Origin: Pseudomonadales bacterium
GTDB lineage: Bacteria > Pseudomonadota > Gammaproteobacteria > Pseudomonadales > Pseudohongiellaceae
Reading direction: 5' to 3'
Assembly: GCA_012103535.1 (NCBI GenBank)
Contig: WLWQ01000001.1
Location: forward strand, 434,001 to 498,000
Length of the DNA: 64,000 nt
Shown piece after piece: positions 21,601 through 28,165 of the stretch. The notes under the pieces are model-generated. The model saw only the letters and a list, made by a program, of their open reading frames with translations, was not told the DNA's origin and did not search any database. Position 1 is the stretch's first letter; every line of letters begins with the position of its first letter. Made by a program: the position numbers and the translations under genes.

Positions 21601-22137
21601 TCCCTTTACACAGAACTATTAGAAGAAGCGGTAGATGCAATCAAGGCCGGTAGGACACCCAGCCCGGAATTGGATCTCGACAAATCCATCGAAGTTAATC
21701 TGCGTATACCTGCATTAATTCCAGAAGACTATCTTCCAGACGTTCACACTCGATTAATTATGTATAAACGAATTTCCTCCTCCCGCGATGAAGAAGAATT
21801 GCAGGAATTACAGATTGAGATGATTGATCGCTTCGGTTTGTTACCGGAACCATTAAAGCTATTGTTCCGTCTAACAGAATTAAAACTAAGAGCGCAAAGA
21901 TTTGGTATAAAGAAGATAGATGCCAATGTCAGCTCTGGAAGAATAGAGTTCAAACCAGCAACAGAAGTAGATCCGCTGTCTTTGGTACAGCTCATCCAAG
22001 ATGATCCAATGCATTTTAAACTAGGTGGTGCAAATCAATTACAATTCTCTCACGATAGTAATGACGCAGATGCAAAACTGATATTTATTAATTCCGTATT
22101 GGATAAATTTAAGTTGTCGGAACAGCGAGCGGCTTAG
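18679..22137 (+). CDS. mfd: Transcription-repair coupling factor
   Basis: DNA translocase that removes RNA polymerase stalled at lesions and recruits UvrA. It has 1152 residues, the usual length. The N-terminal UvrB-like region is followed by the RNAP-interaction domain (INDAVVHIDHGVGRYRGL, about residues 485-500). The RecG-like motor has Walker A GDVGFGKTE at 630-638, DEEH at 731-734 and TATPIPRTLNMAL. The C-terminal TRCF domain starts around residue 1010. The frame opens at GTG 18679; an in-frame ATG two codons later (18685) is an equally good start. No strong ribosome-binding site precedes either. Confidence 0.97.
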   Translation: MSMNSIQHPTIPGDAYESCYWQGTEGCASSLALCNAAAHADGPILLLCENNEVVEQSIRELKYFCAAHKDLPVFSLPDWETLPYDNFSPHQDIISERLSALFHLPQLTRGILVLSITSLMHRLPPHQYIAANSLDLKVGQQLAIEQIREQLTLAGYQSVDSVFEHGEFAVRGSIIDIFPMGSLVPYRIDLFDDEIETLRTFDPETQRSEHQVEEIKLLPGREYPLDEAGIAAFRNRFHELSDIDLRQCPLYQDVSDGINSPGLEYYLSLFFDELNTLFDFMPDNTIVLKLGDIKAAGDQFWQDIHNRYEDRLIDRYRPILNPEDVFVPVDQILSKTKNYRQIEFKVHANALDLGSTSLPDLASNPRLAKPFTSVEQFLAAQDSRTLFCAESAGRRETLIELLKQIGIQPQPVDHWSEFVAGNYKIAIAVAPLDHGMWLQKENLALITETQLFGDRVAQRRRRKKTQNNTDFIVKSLTELRINDAVVHIDHGVGRYRGLQTITTDGQTTEFLTLEYANEAKLYVPVASLNLISRYSGAEQESAPINHLGTDHWQKTKRKAAEKIHDVATELLEIYAQRMARKGYNYALDQEEYDKFSATFPFEETPDQENSIAAVIDDMNSKLSMDRLVCGDVGFGKTEVAMRAAFIAAQNNKQVALLVPTTLLAQQHYESFKDRFANWPIVVDVVSRFKSAAEQNKTLEKVAAGNIDILIGTHKLLHAEIDYSNLGLLIIDEEHRFGVRQKEKLKAIRANVDILTLTATPIPRTLNMALSGIRDLSLIVTPPARRLSVKTFVREQQDSLVIEAVSRELLRGGQVFYLHNEVKSIDRAAEHLREIIPQARICVAHGQMAERDLEKVMADFYHKRCNILVCTTIIETGIDIPSANTILIHRADKFGLAQLHQLRGRVGRSHHQAYAYLLLPSQSRLNRDAQKRIEAIQAATTLGAGFTLASHDLEIRGAGELLGDEQSGHMQKIGFSLYTELLEEAVDAIKAGRTPSPELDLDKSIEVNLRIPALIPEDYLPDVHTRLIMYKRISSSRDEEELQELQIEMIDRFGLLPEPLKLLFRLTELKLRAQRFGIKKIDANVSSGRIEFKPATEVDPLSLVQLIQDDPMHFKLGGANQLQFSHDSNDADAKLIFINSVLDKFKLSEQRAA

Positions 22138-22160
22138 AGTAGTACAACGATTTGAATAAA

Positions 22161-23045
22161 ATGAAAAAACTATTGCTTCAATTTTCTATTCTGGTCGCTA
22201 CATTAACGACCAGTTCTGCAGTGTTTAGTCAAGAGAGATGGTTCAAGATTGAACTTTCTATCTTCACTAACGAGAACTCGACTGATCGCATAGAAGAAGA
22301 GTGGCAGGCAGAACGCATGGAATTAACGTATCCGGGCCAGCTGCGAAGATTGAACAAACTGTCAGATCTGTTACTTGCAGATAATCTACAACTAAGCGCT
22401 TTAGACAATTTTGCATCCACCACGGATGAAGACCTATTAGCACCTGAAGAGATTCAAGCACAGATTCGCGCGGAGTCAATCGCAGCTGTAGGACCATTAC
22501 CCGCTACCCAAAACAGCGGATTTAAAATATTCGATTTTCAGCGAGAAGATTTTCTGCAGCTACCTACTGCCGAGAGCGACTTTCAACAAACCAACAGAAC
22601 CTTGGAAAGATCCGCAGACCATCGCCTTCTTTTCCATGGTTTATGGCGACAGGCAGTGCTGCAACCAGATGATTCCATTCCAATCTACATTGAAGGTGGC
22701 CTTGCCTACGGGGATCAGCATGAACTTCAAGGAAGTCTGACTATTCGCTTTAATGATAATGAGGATCGGGTTGTCATCGATACCAACCTCTGGCTTACTG
22801 AATTCAGCTTCGTTGAAAATACTAATAACGATTGGCAGCTTCCAATAATTCCCACAGCAGTAAGAAGCGACCCAACACTAAGCAGTGACTTGCGTTATTA
22901 CCCAATTCAGATTTACCAAATGGAACAGAGTCGAGAAATGCGTAGCACTGAGTTTCATTACCTTGATCACCCAGCCCTTGGAATTGTGATTCTAGTGGAG
23001 CCCTTTGAAATTCCTGAAGCCCCTCTCCCTACTCCTGGTTTTTAG
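22161..23045 (+). CDS. CsiV-like periplasmic protein
   Basis: Protein of about 294 residues with an N-terminal signal peptide (KKLLLQFSILVATLTTSSAVFSQ, cleavage probable near SAVFSQ). The opening RWFKIELSIFTN and the C-terminal YLDHPALGIVILVEPFE fit the CsiV family, described as a peptidoglycan-binding accessory of cell-wall endopeptidases in Vibrio. The position directly after mfd and before mtnP matches PA3003 in Pseudomonas as I remember it. I chose ATG 22161 over the TTG three codons upstream. The stop overlaps the convergent mtnP stop by 4 bp. Function in this organism is inferred. Confidence 0.7.
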   Translation: MKKLLLQFSILVATLTTSSAVFSQERWFKIELSIFTNENSTDRIEEEWQAERMELTYPGQLRRLNKLSDLLLADNLQLSALDNFASTTDEDLLAPEEIQAQIRAESIAAVGPLPATQNSGFKIFDFQREDFLQLPTAESDFQQTNRTLERSADHRLLFHGLWRQAVLQPDDSIPIYIEGGLAYGDQHELQGSLTIRFNDNEDRVVIDTNLWLTEFSFVENTNNDWQLPIIPTAVRSDPTLSSDLRYYPIQIYQMEQSREMRSTEFHYLDHPALGIVILVEPFEIPEAPLPTPGF

Positions 23046-23794
23046 TTGGCGTCGATAAAGTTTTTGAGTACTTCCATGACGAAGCCCATTCCTTCCTTTA
23101 CATGGGCTTCGATTTCAGACATTAAAATTTCTTTCTCACCGAGACCTGCGGCCCAGTTCACTGAGAGTGCCAACATGGCGTAGTCGAGTTTTATTTCTCT
23201 GGCTAATGCGGCTTCGGGCATGCCAGTCATTCCCACCACATCACAACCGTCTCGTTGTAAGCGTTTTATTTCAGCGGCTGTTTCCAGGCGCGGTCCCTGC
23301 ATACAGCCATACACGCCATGCTTTAAGAGCAATTTGCTGCCACCTTGTGTCGTATTCACACTTTCAAAGGCAATCTGCAGCTCACTTCGCAATTCCTTGG
23401 AGAAAGGCTCAGTGAAATCGATGTGAGTGACAAACTCTAAATCTTCTTCAAAGAAGGTAGCGGCCCGACTGTGGGAGTAATCGATAATCTGGTCTGGAAT
23501 GGCAAAATTGCCGGGGCCTGTGTCAGGATGAATTCCGCCAACGGCATTGACGGCGATAATCTTATCTACCCCTACCATCTGCAAGGCCCAGACATTGGCT
23601 CGATAGTTAATTTTGTGGGGTGGGATCACATGGCCTTTTCCATGGCGAGGTAGAAATGCCACAGTTTGGTCACCATACTGGTAGAGTTCTACAACAACGC
23701 GCTTGTCAGAGAAAGGAGTAGCAACACGTTTAAATCCTGCCGCTTTGAATCCTTCGATCTGAGAAAGACCTGTACCACCTATGATCGCTAACAT
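23042..23794 (-). CDS. mtnP: S-methyl-5'-thioinosine phosphorylase
   Basis: Purine-nucleoside-phosphorylase-fold enzyme of the MTAP/PNP family, 250 residues. Motifs: IGGTGLSQIEGF at the N-terminus, FLPRHGKGHVIPPHKINYRANVWAL (phosphate/ribose site), VNAVGGI, and MQGPRLETAAEI with VGMTGMPEAALARE. The sequence closely resembles Pseudomonas PA3004 as I recall it, which is a methylthioinosine rather than methylthioadenosine phosphorylase, in the same place after mfd-csiV. Substrate choice (MTI versus MTA) is therefore inferred from family and synteny. It recycles the by-product of polyamine or AHL synthesis. Confidence 0.85.
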   Translation of the reverse strand: MLAIIGGTGLSQIEGFKAAGFKRVATPFSDKRVVVELYQYGDQTVAFLPRHGKGHVIPPHKINYRANVWALQMVGVDKIIAVNAVGGIHPDTGPGNFAIPDQIIDYSHSRAATFFEEDLEFVTHIDFTEPFSKELRSELQIAFESVNTTQGGSKLLLKHGVYGCMQGPRLETAAEIKRLQRDGCDVVGMTGMPEAALAREIKLDYAMLALSVNWAAGLGEKEILMSEIEAHVKEGMGFVMEVLKNFIDAN

Positions 23795-23893
23795 GCTGTT
23801 CGTTGAGTCGCTGCCAATACTAATAAAAGCGCAAGAACATTAAACCAGCTGGTGCAGCACCGCAATAGTAGGTATAGCAATCGCTACGAGATT

Positions 23894-24016
23894 ATGAATA
23901 AAGAGTTGAGTGGCTTGGAAGAGCTACATCGCCAGGAGGTGGAGGGCCTCCTGACGGCATGTTCGAAATCTAGGCGAGCCAATCAAGGCTTGGCGAAGAT
24001 TGTTTTTATCGAGTAG
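23894..24016 (+). CDS. Possible 40-aa small protein
   Basis: A short ATG frame in the mtnP/DUF1643 gap encodes 40 residues beginning MNKELSGLEELHRQEVEG. It is rich in Glu and Arg/Lys, with one Cys and no membrane segment. A GAG lies 7 bp upstream. The frame contains an imperfect inverted repeat (GCCAGGAGG/CCTCCTGACGGC) that could instead be a structured 3' end. I do not recognise the product. It may be a chance ORF. Confidence 0.2.
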   Translation: MNKELSGLEELHRQEVEGLLTACSKSRRANQGLAKIVFIE

Positions 24017-24079
24017 CTAGTTTAATTATTATCTATTTTTCCCAAATTACCAGTAACCGGACCCCATCGCTGAATCAAA

Positions 24080-24574
24080 ATGCAATACGTTTCACAAAAT
24101 GCTCGGTTTTCTTCATGCAAACGCTATCGCTATAGTCTGGAAAGGAGTTGGAATGACGGTCATGGTCGCGTTTTATTCATTGGATTAAATCCTTCCACGG
24201 CGGATCATAGAAAAGATGACCCAACAATCCGAAGATGTGTTGGTTTCGCCAAATCCTGGGGATATAACTCTATGGAAATCGTTAATCTGTTCGCCTACCG
24301 CGCAACCTATCCCGAGGATCTTAAAGCTGCCCCTAATCCCATCGGCGCAGCCAACGACAAATGGATTCGAGTCGCTCAGAAGCGCAGCGATAAGACCATT
24401 GCCTGCTGGGGATCAATTGAAATGGGTCGTCAAAGAGCCGCCACCGTCCTAAAAACCCTGGATGACCCTTACTGCTTAAAAATTAACCAGACTTCTGAAC
24501 CCGCCCACCCCTTGTATCTACGCGCTGATTTGCGGCCATTTCCCTACGTATTTGAAAGCAGAGCCGAGGCCTAA
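24080..24574 (+). CDS. DUF1643 domain protein
   Basis: 164 residues, soluble. The middle matches DUF1643: LFIGLNPSTADHRKDDPTIRRCVGFAKSWGY, then VNLFAYRATYP, a Trp-Gly segment CWGSIEMGRQ, and the C-terminal HPLYLRADLRPFPY. Members are widespread but have no established function that I know of. The conserved NPSTA and DPTIRR segments suggest a nucleotide or nucleic-acid ligand, but that is a guess. It ends two bases before the FkbM gene, so the two are probably cotranscribed. The start has no clear ribosome-binding site. Confidence 0.85.
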   Translation: MQYVSQNARFSSCKRYRYSLERSWNDGHGRVLFIGLNPSTADHRKDDPTIRRCVGFAKSWGYNSMEIVNLFAYRATYPEDLKAAPNPIGAANDKWIRVAQKRSDKTIACWGSIEMGRQRAATVLKTLDDPYCLKINQTSEPAHPLYLRADLRPFPYVFESRAEA

Positions 24575-24576
24575 GA

Positions 24577-25536
24577 ATGGCGTTGCTAACGAAACTAGCC
24601 CAGTCCTTATGGCCTACAGCAGGAATAAGCCTCACCTGGAGAAAATTACTCTATCGCCAACTCTGTAAAGGCGATGCGACCCCGAATTTTCCTTTTTCCA
24701 AGGATTTTTTTGGGCTTAGCTATGAAGGAAATCTCAATAACAGCATCGAAGCGAACATCCTTTTCTATGGGGCTTTCGAAAAACCCCTCCTCTATTTTTT
24801 ACGAGATACCTGGCTAAACCTAAGCGCGGACAATGCTGTCGGGCAAAAACAGGCTTTTGTCGATATTGGAGCTAATATCGGTCAGCACTCCCTCTTTATG
24901 TCTAACTATGCAGATAGAGTCTTCGCCTTCGAGCCTTTTTCTGCCGTGAGTTCCAAGCTAAAGCGCCATATTTCCTTAAACACTATCGATAACATTCAAC
25001 TCGAGGAAACCGCATTAAGTGACCAGTCAGAGGCGTTGGAGTTTTATGCACCTACCGGGCGCAATCAGGGAATCGGCTCCTTCGATGCCAGCACGGCGAC
25101 CAAGGGAAATGTTGCCACCAGCAATTTGAATCTGATTAGAGGTGACGAGTTTTTTAGTGATCAGACCCAGTACTCACTAGATCTGATAAAGATTGATGTG
25201 GAGGGATTTGAGAAAAAGGTGATCGCTGGGCTGCAAAATACGCTGCGCTCCCAACGTCCAGTAGTGGTGTGTGAAATTAGATATGGCCAGGAGCTCTCTT
25301 TCTCTGGCCTCGATGATCTCTTGGCGCTGTTGCCCGAAGACTATGAACTTCGCCGCTTCGACACCCGCAATCCAGACGGTTCCAAGGCCAAAAAGCGTGG
25401 CTCAAAAGCGAAACACAGCGGATTTTATCGAATAGTGCCTTTTTCTGGCTGGCGTGAATCAGGTCAGGACGATGTTATTGCGGTACCGACAGAGAAAAAG
25501 CTGTTAATTCCGGGGTTTAGCGCCGAATCAGAATGA
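24577..25536 (+). CDS. FkbM-family SAM-dependent methyltransferase
   Basis: 319 residues. The SAM-binding motif is FVDIGANIGQHSLFMS (about residues 96-111), followed by VFAFEPFSAVSSKLKRHISLN. The FkbM C-terminal motif LIKIDVEGFEKKVIAGL lies near residues 204-220. FkbM enzymes methylate hydroxyls of sugars or polyketides. The substrate cannot be told here; the rest of the neighbourhood contains no glycosyltransferases. A GAGG lies upstream, inside the end of the DUF1643 gene. The C-terminal 40 residues include a Lys-rich stretch. Confidence 0.88.
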   Translation: MALLTKLAQSLWPTAGISLTWRKLLYRQLCKGDATPNFPFSKDFFGLSYEGNLNNSIEANILFYGAFEKPLLYFLRDTWLNLSADNAVGQKQAFVDIGANIGQHSLFMSNYADRVFAFEPFSAVSSKLKRHISLNTIDNIQLEETALSDQSEALEFYAPTGRNQGIGSFDASTATKGNVATSNLNLIRGDEFFSDQTQYSLDLIKIDVEGFEKKVIAGLQNTLRSQRPVVVCEIRYGQELSFSGLDDLLALLPEDYELRRFDTRNPDGSKAKKRGSKAKHSGFYRIVPFSGWRESGQDDVIAVPTEKKLLIPGFSAESE

Positions 25537-25860
25537 ATCGCACAAAAAAAACGGCCTAGCGCTAAGAACTCAATCCTAGCCTAGACCACTTAGGTATGTT
25601 GCTGATTATATTGTCGTCCTTACTGTAGGTATCTTTAGTAAATTGTTGTTTTTTGGAGGAATTGAGGGGTTTTCGAATATTTCGGTTGAGTAGGCAAGTG
25701 CGGCCGTGCTTTGGCCGTTCTGCACAATAGGTGATCTGTCGGGAGGACTGACTCTGAAATTAGCTGAGCTAATTTCTTCGCCCTAAAGGGCAGCCTGCGG
25801 CTGTCCTGCGCGCTACGCGCTTGTCGAACCGGGAGGTGAGAGTTAACTCCTGGGCAAGCC
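25537..25860. repeat. Intergenic region with a run of tandem short palindromes
   Basis: No believable gene lies between the FkbM gene and tRNA-Arg. From 25757 to 25849 five inverted repeats follow one another: AAATTAGC/GCTAATTT (25757-25775), GCCCT/AGGGC (25780-25791), CAGCC/GGCTG (25791-25803), GCGCG/CGCGC (25808-25820) and GAGTTAACTC (25840-25849). The block lies just 3' of tRNA-Arg. A minus-strand frame through it (25635-25862) is biased by the palindromes and has no recognisable product. The block could be a structured RNA, a protein-binding array or a palindromic mobile-element remnant. Confidence 0.5.
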
Positions 25861-25896
25861 ATACTAAAAAGGACCCTATTGGGTCCTTTTTAGTAT
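25861..25896 (-). terminator. Rho-independent terminator of tRNA-Arg
   Basis: A perfect 16-bp inverted repeat (ATACTAAAAAGGACCC and its complement) with a 4-base loop lies directly at the 3' end of tRNA-Arg. In minus orientation the GGACCC/GGGTCC stem is followed by five T. It is symmetric enough to work for the plus strand too. Confidence 0.85.
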
Positions 25897-25972
25897 GGTG
25901 CGCCCGGGAGGACTCGAACCTCCAACCCCCGGCTTAGAAGGCCGGTGCTCTATCCGGTTGAGCTACGGGCGC
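25896..25972 (-). tRNA. tRNA-Arg (anticodon UCU)
   Basis: 77 nt including an encoded CCA. Acceptor stem GCGCCCG/CGGGCGC, anticodon stem CCGGC/GCCGG around CTTCTAA (anticodon TCT), and a T-loop with GGTTCGAGTCC. It reads the AGA codon and probably AGG. A terminator follows at once. A possible -10 TAAAAT with a GC-rich discriminator lies at 26008-26013 (minus). Confidence 0.96.
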
Positions 25973-26053
25973 AGATATTTTTAATGGCTGGTGTTTGAAA
26001 GGCGCGTATTTTACACGATTCGGGGCTATGAACCATGAGGGTTTGCTGCGGAT

Positions 26054-26296
26054 CTAAATGAGGCGTCTATCTGGTTTGTTCTTATCTTCGTCTGCATCGC
26101 GGTGGGAATGGGGAGTGCCGTAGCAATTTAAGCCGGTATACATTCCTGCCATTACCAGGGACAGGTTCTTATAAGCCGCTGCCAATTTGGCGATAAGGCC
26201 TTTCTTGTCAGAATTCGGCGCAAACGGGGCTTCTACGTTTAAGTCCGCAACTGCGATTCGTTCGCCATCGATGGTCTTTTGTTTGTGCTTGGTCAT
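26054..26296 (-). CDS. Hypothetical 80-aa protein between tRNA genes
   Basis: A frame of 80 residues starting MTKHKQKTIDGERIAVADL. The frame stays open upstream into tRNA-His, so the true start must be internal; this ATG at 26296 is the best, with a weak GAG upstream. Composition is protein-like: an acidic/basic N-terminus, a central helix GLIAKLAAAYKNLSLVMAGMYTG that could associate with a membrane, then a polar tail rich in Asp, Lys and Arg. I do not recognise a family. It could be a lineage-specific small protein or a chance frame. Confidence 0.4.
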   Translation of the reverse strand: MTKHKQKTIDGERIAVADLNVEAPFAPNSDKKGLIAKLAAAYKNLSLVMAGMYTGLNCYGTPHSHRDADEDKNKPDRRLI

Positions 26297-26377
26297 AGGC
26301 TCACTAGCTTTCTCACTAGTATTGACCGAACTATGCCCTATCTGGTTGCAAGCTTGAAGTAAGAAGTGACGAGAAAA

Positions 26378-26454
26378 TGGGGTGACTGACGGGGTTTGAA
26401 CCCGCGACAACCGGAGTCACAGTCCGGGGCTCTACCAACTGAGCTACAGTCACC
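26378..26454 (-). tRNA. tRNA-His (anticodon GUG)
   Basis: 77 nt including an encoded CCA. It has the extra 5' G (position -1) paired with C73, the identity element of tRNA-His. The anticodon stem CCGGA/TCCGG encloses CTGTGAC (anticodon GTG), and the T-arm has GGTTCAAACC. It lies 43 bp downstream of tRNA-Pro and is probably cotranscribed with it. Confidence 0.96.
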
Positions 26455-26497
26455 ATTGAGCAGATAGTCATTTGACTCTTATTATGCCTTCAAAAAT

Positions 26498-26574
26498 TGG
26501 TCGGGGTAGAGAGATTTGAACTCCCGACATCTTGCTCCCAAAGCAAGCGCGCTACCAGACTGCGCTATACCCCG
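26498..26574 (-). tRNA. tRNA-Pro (anticodon UGG)
   Basis: 77 nt including an encoded CCA. Acceptor stem CGGGGTA/TACCCCG, anticodon stem CTTGC/GCAAG around TTTGGGA (anticodon TGG), T-arm GAGTTCAAATCTC. First tRNA of the Pro-His(-Arg) group, with a strong promoter upstream at 26606-26634. Confidence 0.96.
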
Positions 26575-26605
26575 ATATCTTCATGACACTATTTAAGAGG
26601 ACGGC

Positions 26606-26634
26606 ATATTACTCGCGTCATTTAGGTCCGTCAA
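26606..26634 (-). promoter_or_regulatory. Sigma70-type promoter of tRNA-Pro/His
   Basis: On the minus strand TTGACG (26634-26629) is followed after 17 bases by TAATAT (26611-26606), then a GC-rich stretch GCCGTCC as discriminator. The -10 lies about 30 bases from the tRNA 5' end. A near-consensus promoter with a GC-rich discriminator is typical of stable-RNA genes under growth-rate/stringent control; that regulation is inferred. Confidence 0.7.
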
Positions 26635-26763
26635 TTAGTGATTTGACCACGGTTTACCTTAAGTTTCAGCGCCTGGCAGCCCAGCAAAACAAATTAAATA
26701 CGCGCAATTGAACTCAACTAAATAGACACATCCATGTATTTTTCGGTCAAACTTGAAAAAGGT

Positions 26764-28152
26764 TTATCTTTCTATGCGCCAACCACTGCCGTCGGCTCCA
26801 TCTTCAACCACAACTTTCATCGCCGCTAACTGGTCTCGAATTTCATCGGCACGATTCCAATTCTTATCCGCTCTGGCTTGTTCTCTTTCGGCAATAAGCT
26901 GATCGATTGCAGCAGCATCTAATTCAACCGACTGATCGCTCTGGAGAAAATCCGCTGGATTCGATTGCAGAACCCCCAGGATACCGCCTAGTCTCACTAA
27001 CAATTTGCCAAGTTGATTAGCCAGGTCGCTATCTGCATGCTTTTGCTTATTGATTTCAGTCACCAACTCAAACAACACAGCGAATGCTTCGGCCGTATTA
27101 AAGTCGTCATCCATTGCCGCCAGGAATGCCTTTTCGAATCGACTATTGGTTAGTGATTTCGCGCTTTCAATCTCTAAATCTTGCAGTGCAATATAGAAAC
27201 GTTCCAGTGCTTTTGCGGATTGTTGCAGACTCTGCTCGGAGTAGTTAATTGGACTGCGATAGTGGCTAGCGATCAACAGATGTCTAACGACTTCCGGGCT
27301 ATATTTTTTTATTACTTCTCTTACAGTAAAAAAATTGCCGAGCGATTTTGACATTTTTTCATTGTCTACCCGCAGCGGTCCATTATGCATCCAGAGGTTG
27401 GCGAACTTGGAATCGTTAGCACATTCGGATTGAGCAATTTCGTTCTCATGATGAGGAAACAACAGATCTGTTCCGCCGCCATGAATATCGAAGTTATTTC
27501 CCAGTGTACTGTTAGACATAGCTGAACATTCGATGTGCCAACCCGGTCGACCATAGCCCCAGGGTGAGTCCCAACCGACACCGTCATCAGGTGATGATTT
27601 CCATAACACAAAGTCTCTGGGATCTTGCTTTAGCTCGCCAACTTCGATGCGCGCCCCGTCCAATAATTCGTCCATTTTCTTTTTCGACAGTTTTCCGTAA
27701 TCGGGAAATCGCATCACCGAAAAATAAACGTCACCATTGTCTGCACGATAAGCAAACTCTTTTTCGATCAAGACCTCGATCATGGCAACGATCTGATCAA
27801 TATGGCTAGTGGCACGGGGTTCTTGATCTGGCGGCAAGATAGCCAGAGCTTTTTCGTCTTCATGCATGGATTCGATGAAGCGCTCGGTCAGATCTGAAAA
27901 CAATTCATTGTTTTCATTTGCTCGCTGCAAAATTTTGTCATCGATGTCGGTTATGTTGCGAACATAGGTCACATCGAATCCGCGAGCACGCAAATAACGC
28001 ACGATGACATCGAAGGCGACTAACATGCGTGCATGACCTAAGTGGGTATAGTCGTAAACCGTTAGTCCACAGACGTAGAGTCGAACCTTACCTTCTTCGA
28101 TTGGGCGAAATTCTTCTTTCGCCTGAGTCATTGTATTGTAGATTTGCAACAT
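26764..28152 (-). CDS. cysS: Cysteinyl-tRNA synthetase
   Basis: Class I synthetase charging tRNA-Cys, 462 residues. Zinc/HIGH region VCGLTVYDYTHLGHARM at about 28-44; the second zinc Cys and the His in WHIECSAMS; the KMSKS motif in NEKMSKSLGNFFTVRE. The C-terminal DALR-type helical domain and the short basic tail are complete. It follows glnS by 13 bp on the same strand, so the two probably form an operon, as in Pseudomonas (PA1794-PA1795, from memory). Confidence 0.97.
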   Translation of the reverse strand: MLQIYNTMTQAKEEFRPIEEGKVRLYVCGLTVYDYTHLGHARMLVAFDVIVRYLRARGFDVTYVRNITDIDDKILQRANENNELFSDLTERFIESMHEDEKALAILPPDQEPRATSHIDQIVAMIEVLIEKEFAYRADNGDVYFSVMRFPDYGKLSKKKMDELLDGARIEVGELKQDPRDFVLWKSSPDDGVGWDSPWGYGRPGWHIECSAMSNSTLGNNFDIHGGGTDLLFPHHENEIAQSECANDSKFANLWMHNGPLRVDNEKMSKSLGNFFTVREVIKKYSPEVVRHLLIASHYRSPINYSEQSLQQSAKALERFYIALQDLEIESAKSLTNSRFEKAFLAAMDDDFNTAEAFAVLFELVTEINKQKHADSDLANQLGKLLVRLGGILGVLQSNPADFLQSDQSVELDAAAIDQLIAEREQARADKNWNRADEIRDQLAAMKVVVEDGADGSGWRIER

Positions 28153-28165
28153 CTTACTTTTAGTC

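Noticed and set aside
23081..23110. GAAGCCCAT/ATGGGCTTC inverted repeat near the end of mtnP as a terminator for csiV
   Set aside because: It lies inside the mtnP coding region and has no T-tract; both arms are explained by the protein sequence.
25635..25862. 75-codon minus-strand frame downstream of tRNA-Arg
   Set aside because: It runs through the palindrome block and starts in the terminator hairpin; composition reflects the palindromes rather than a protein.
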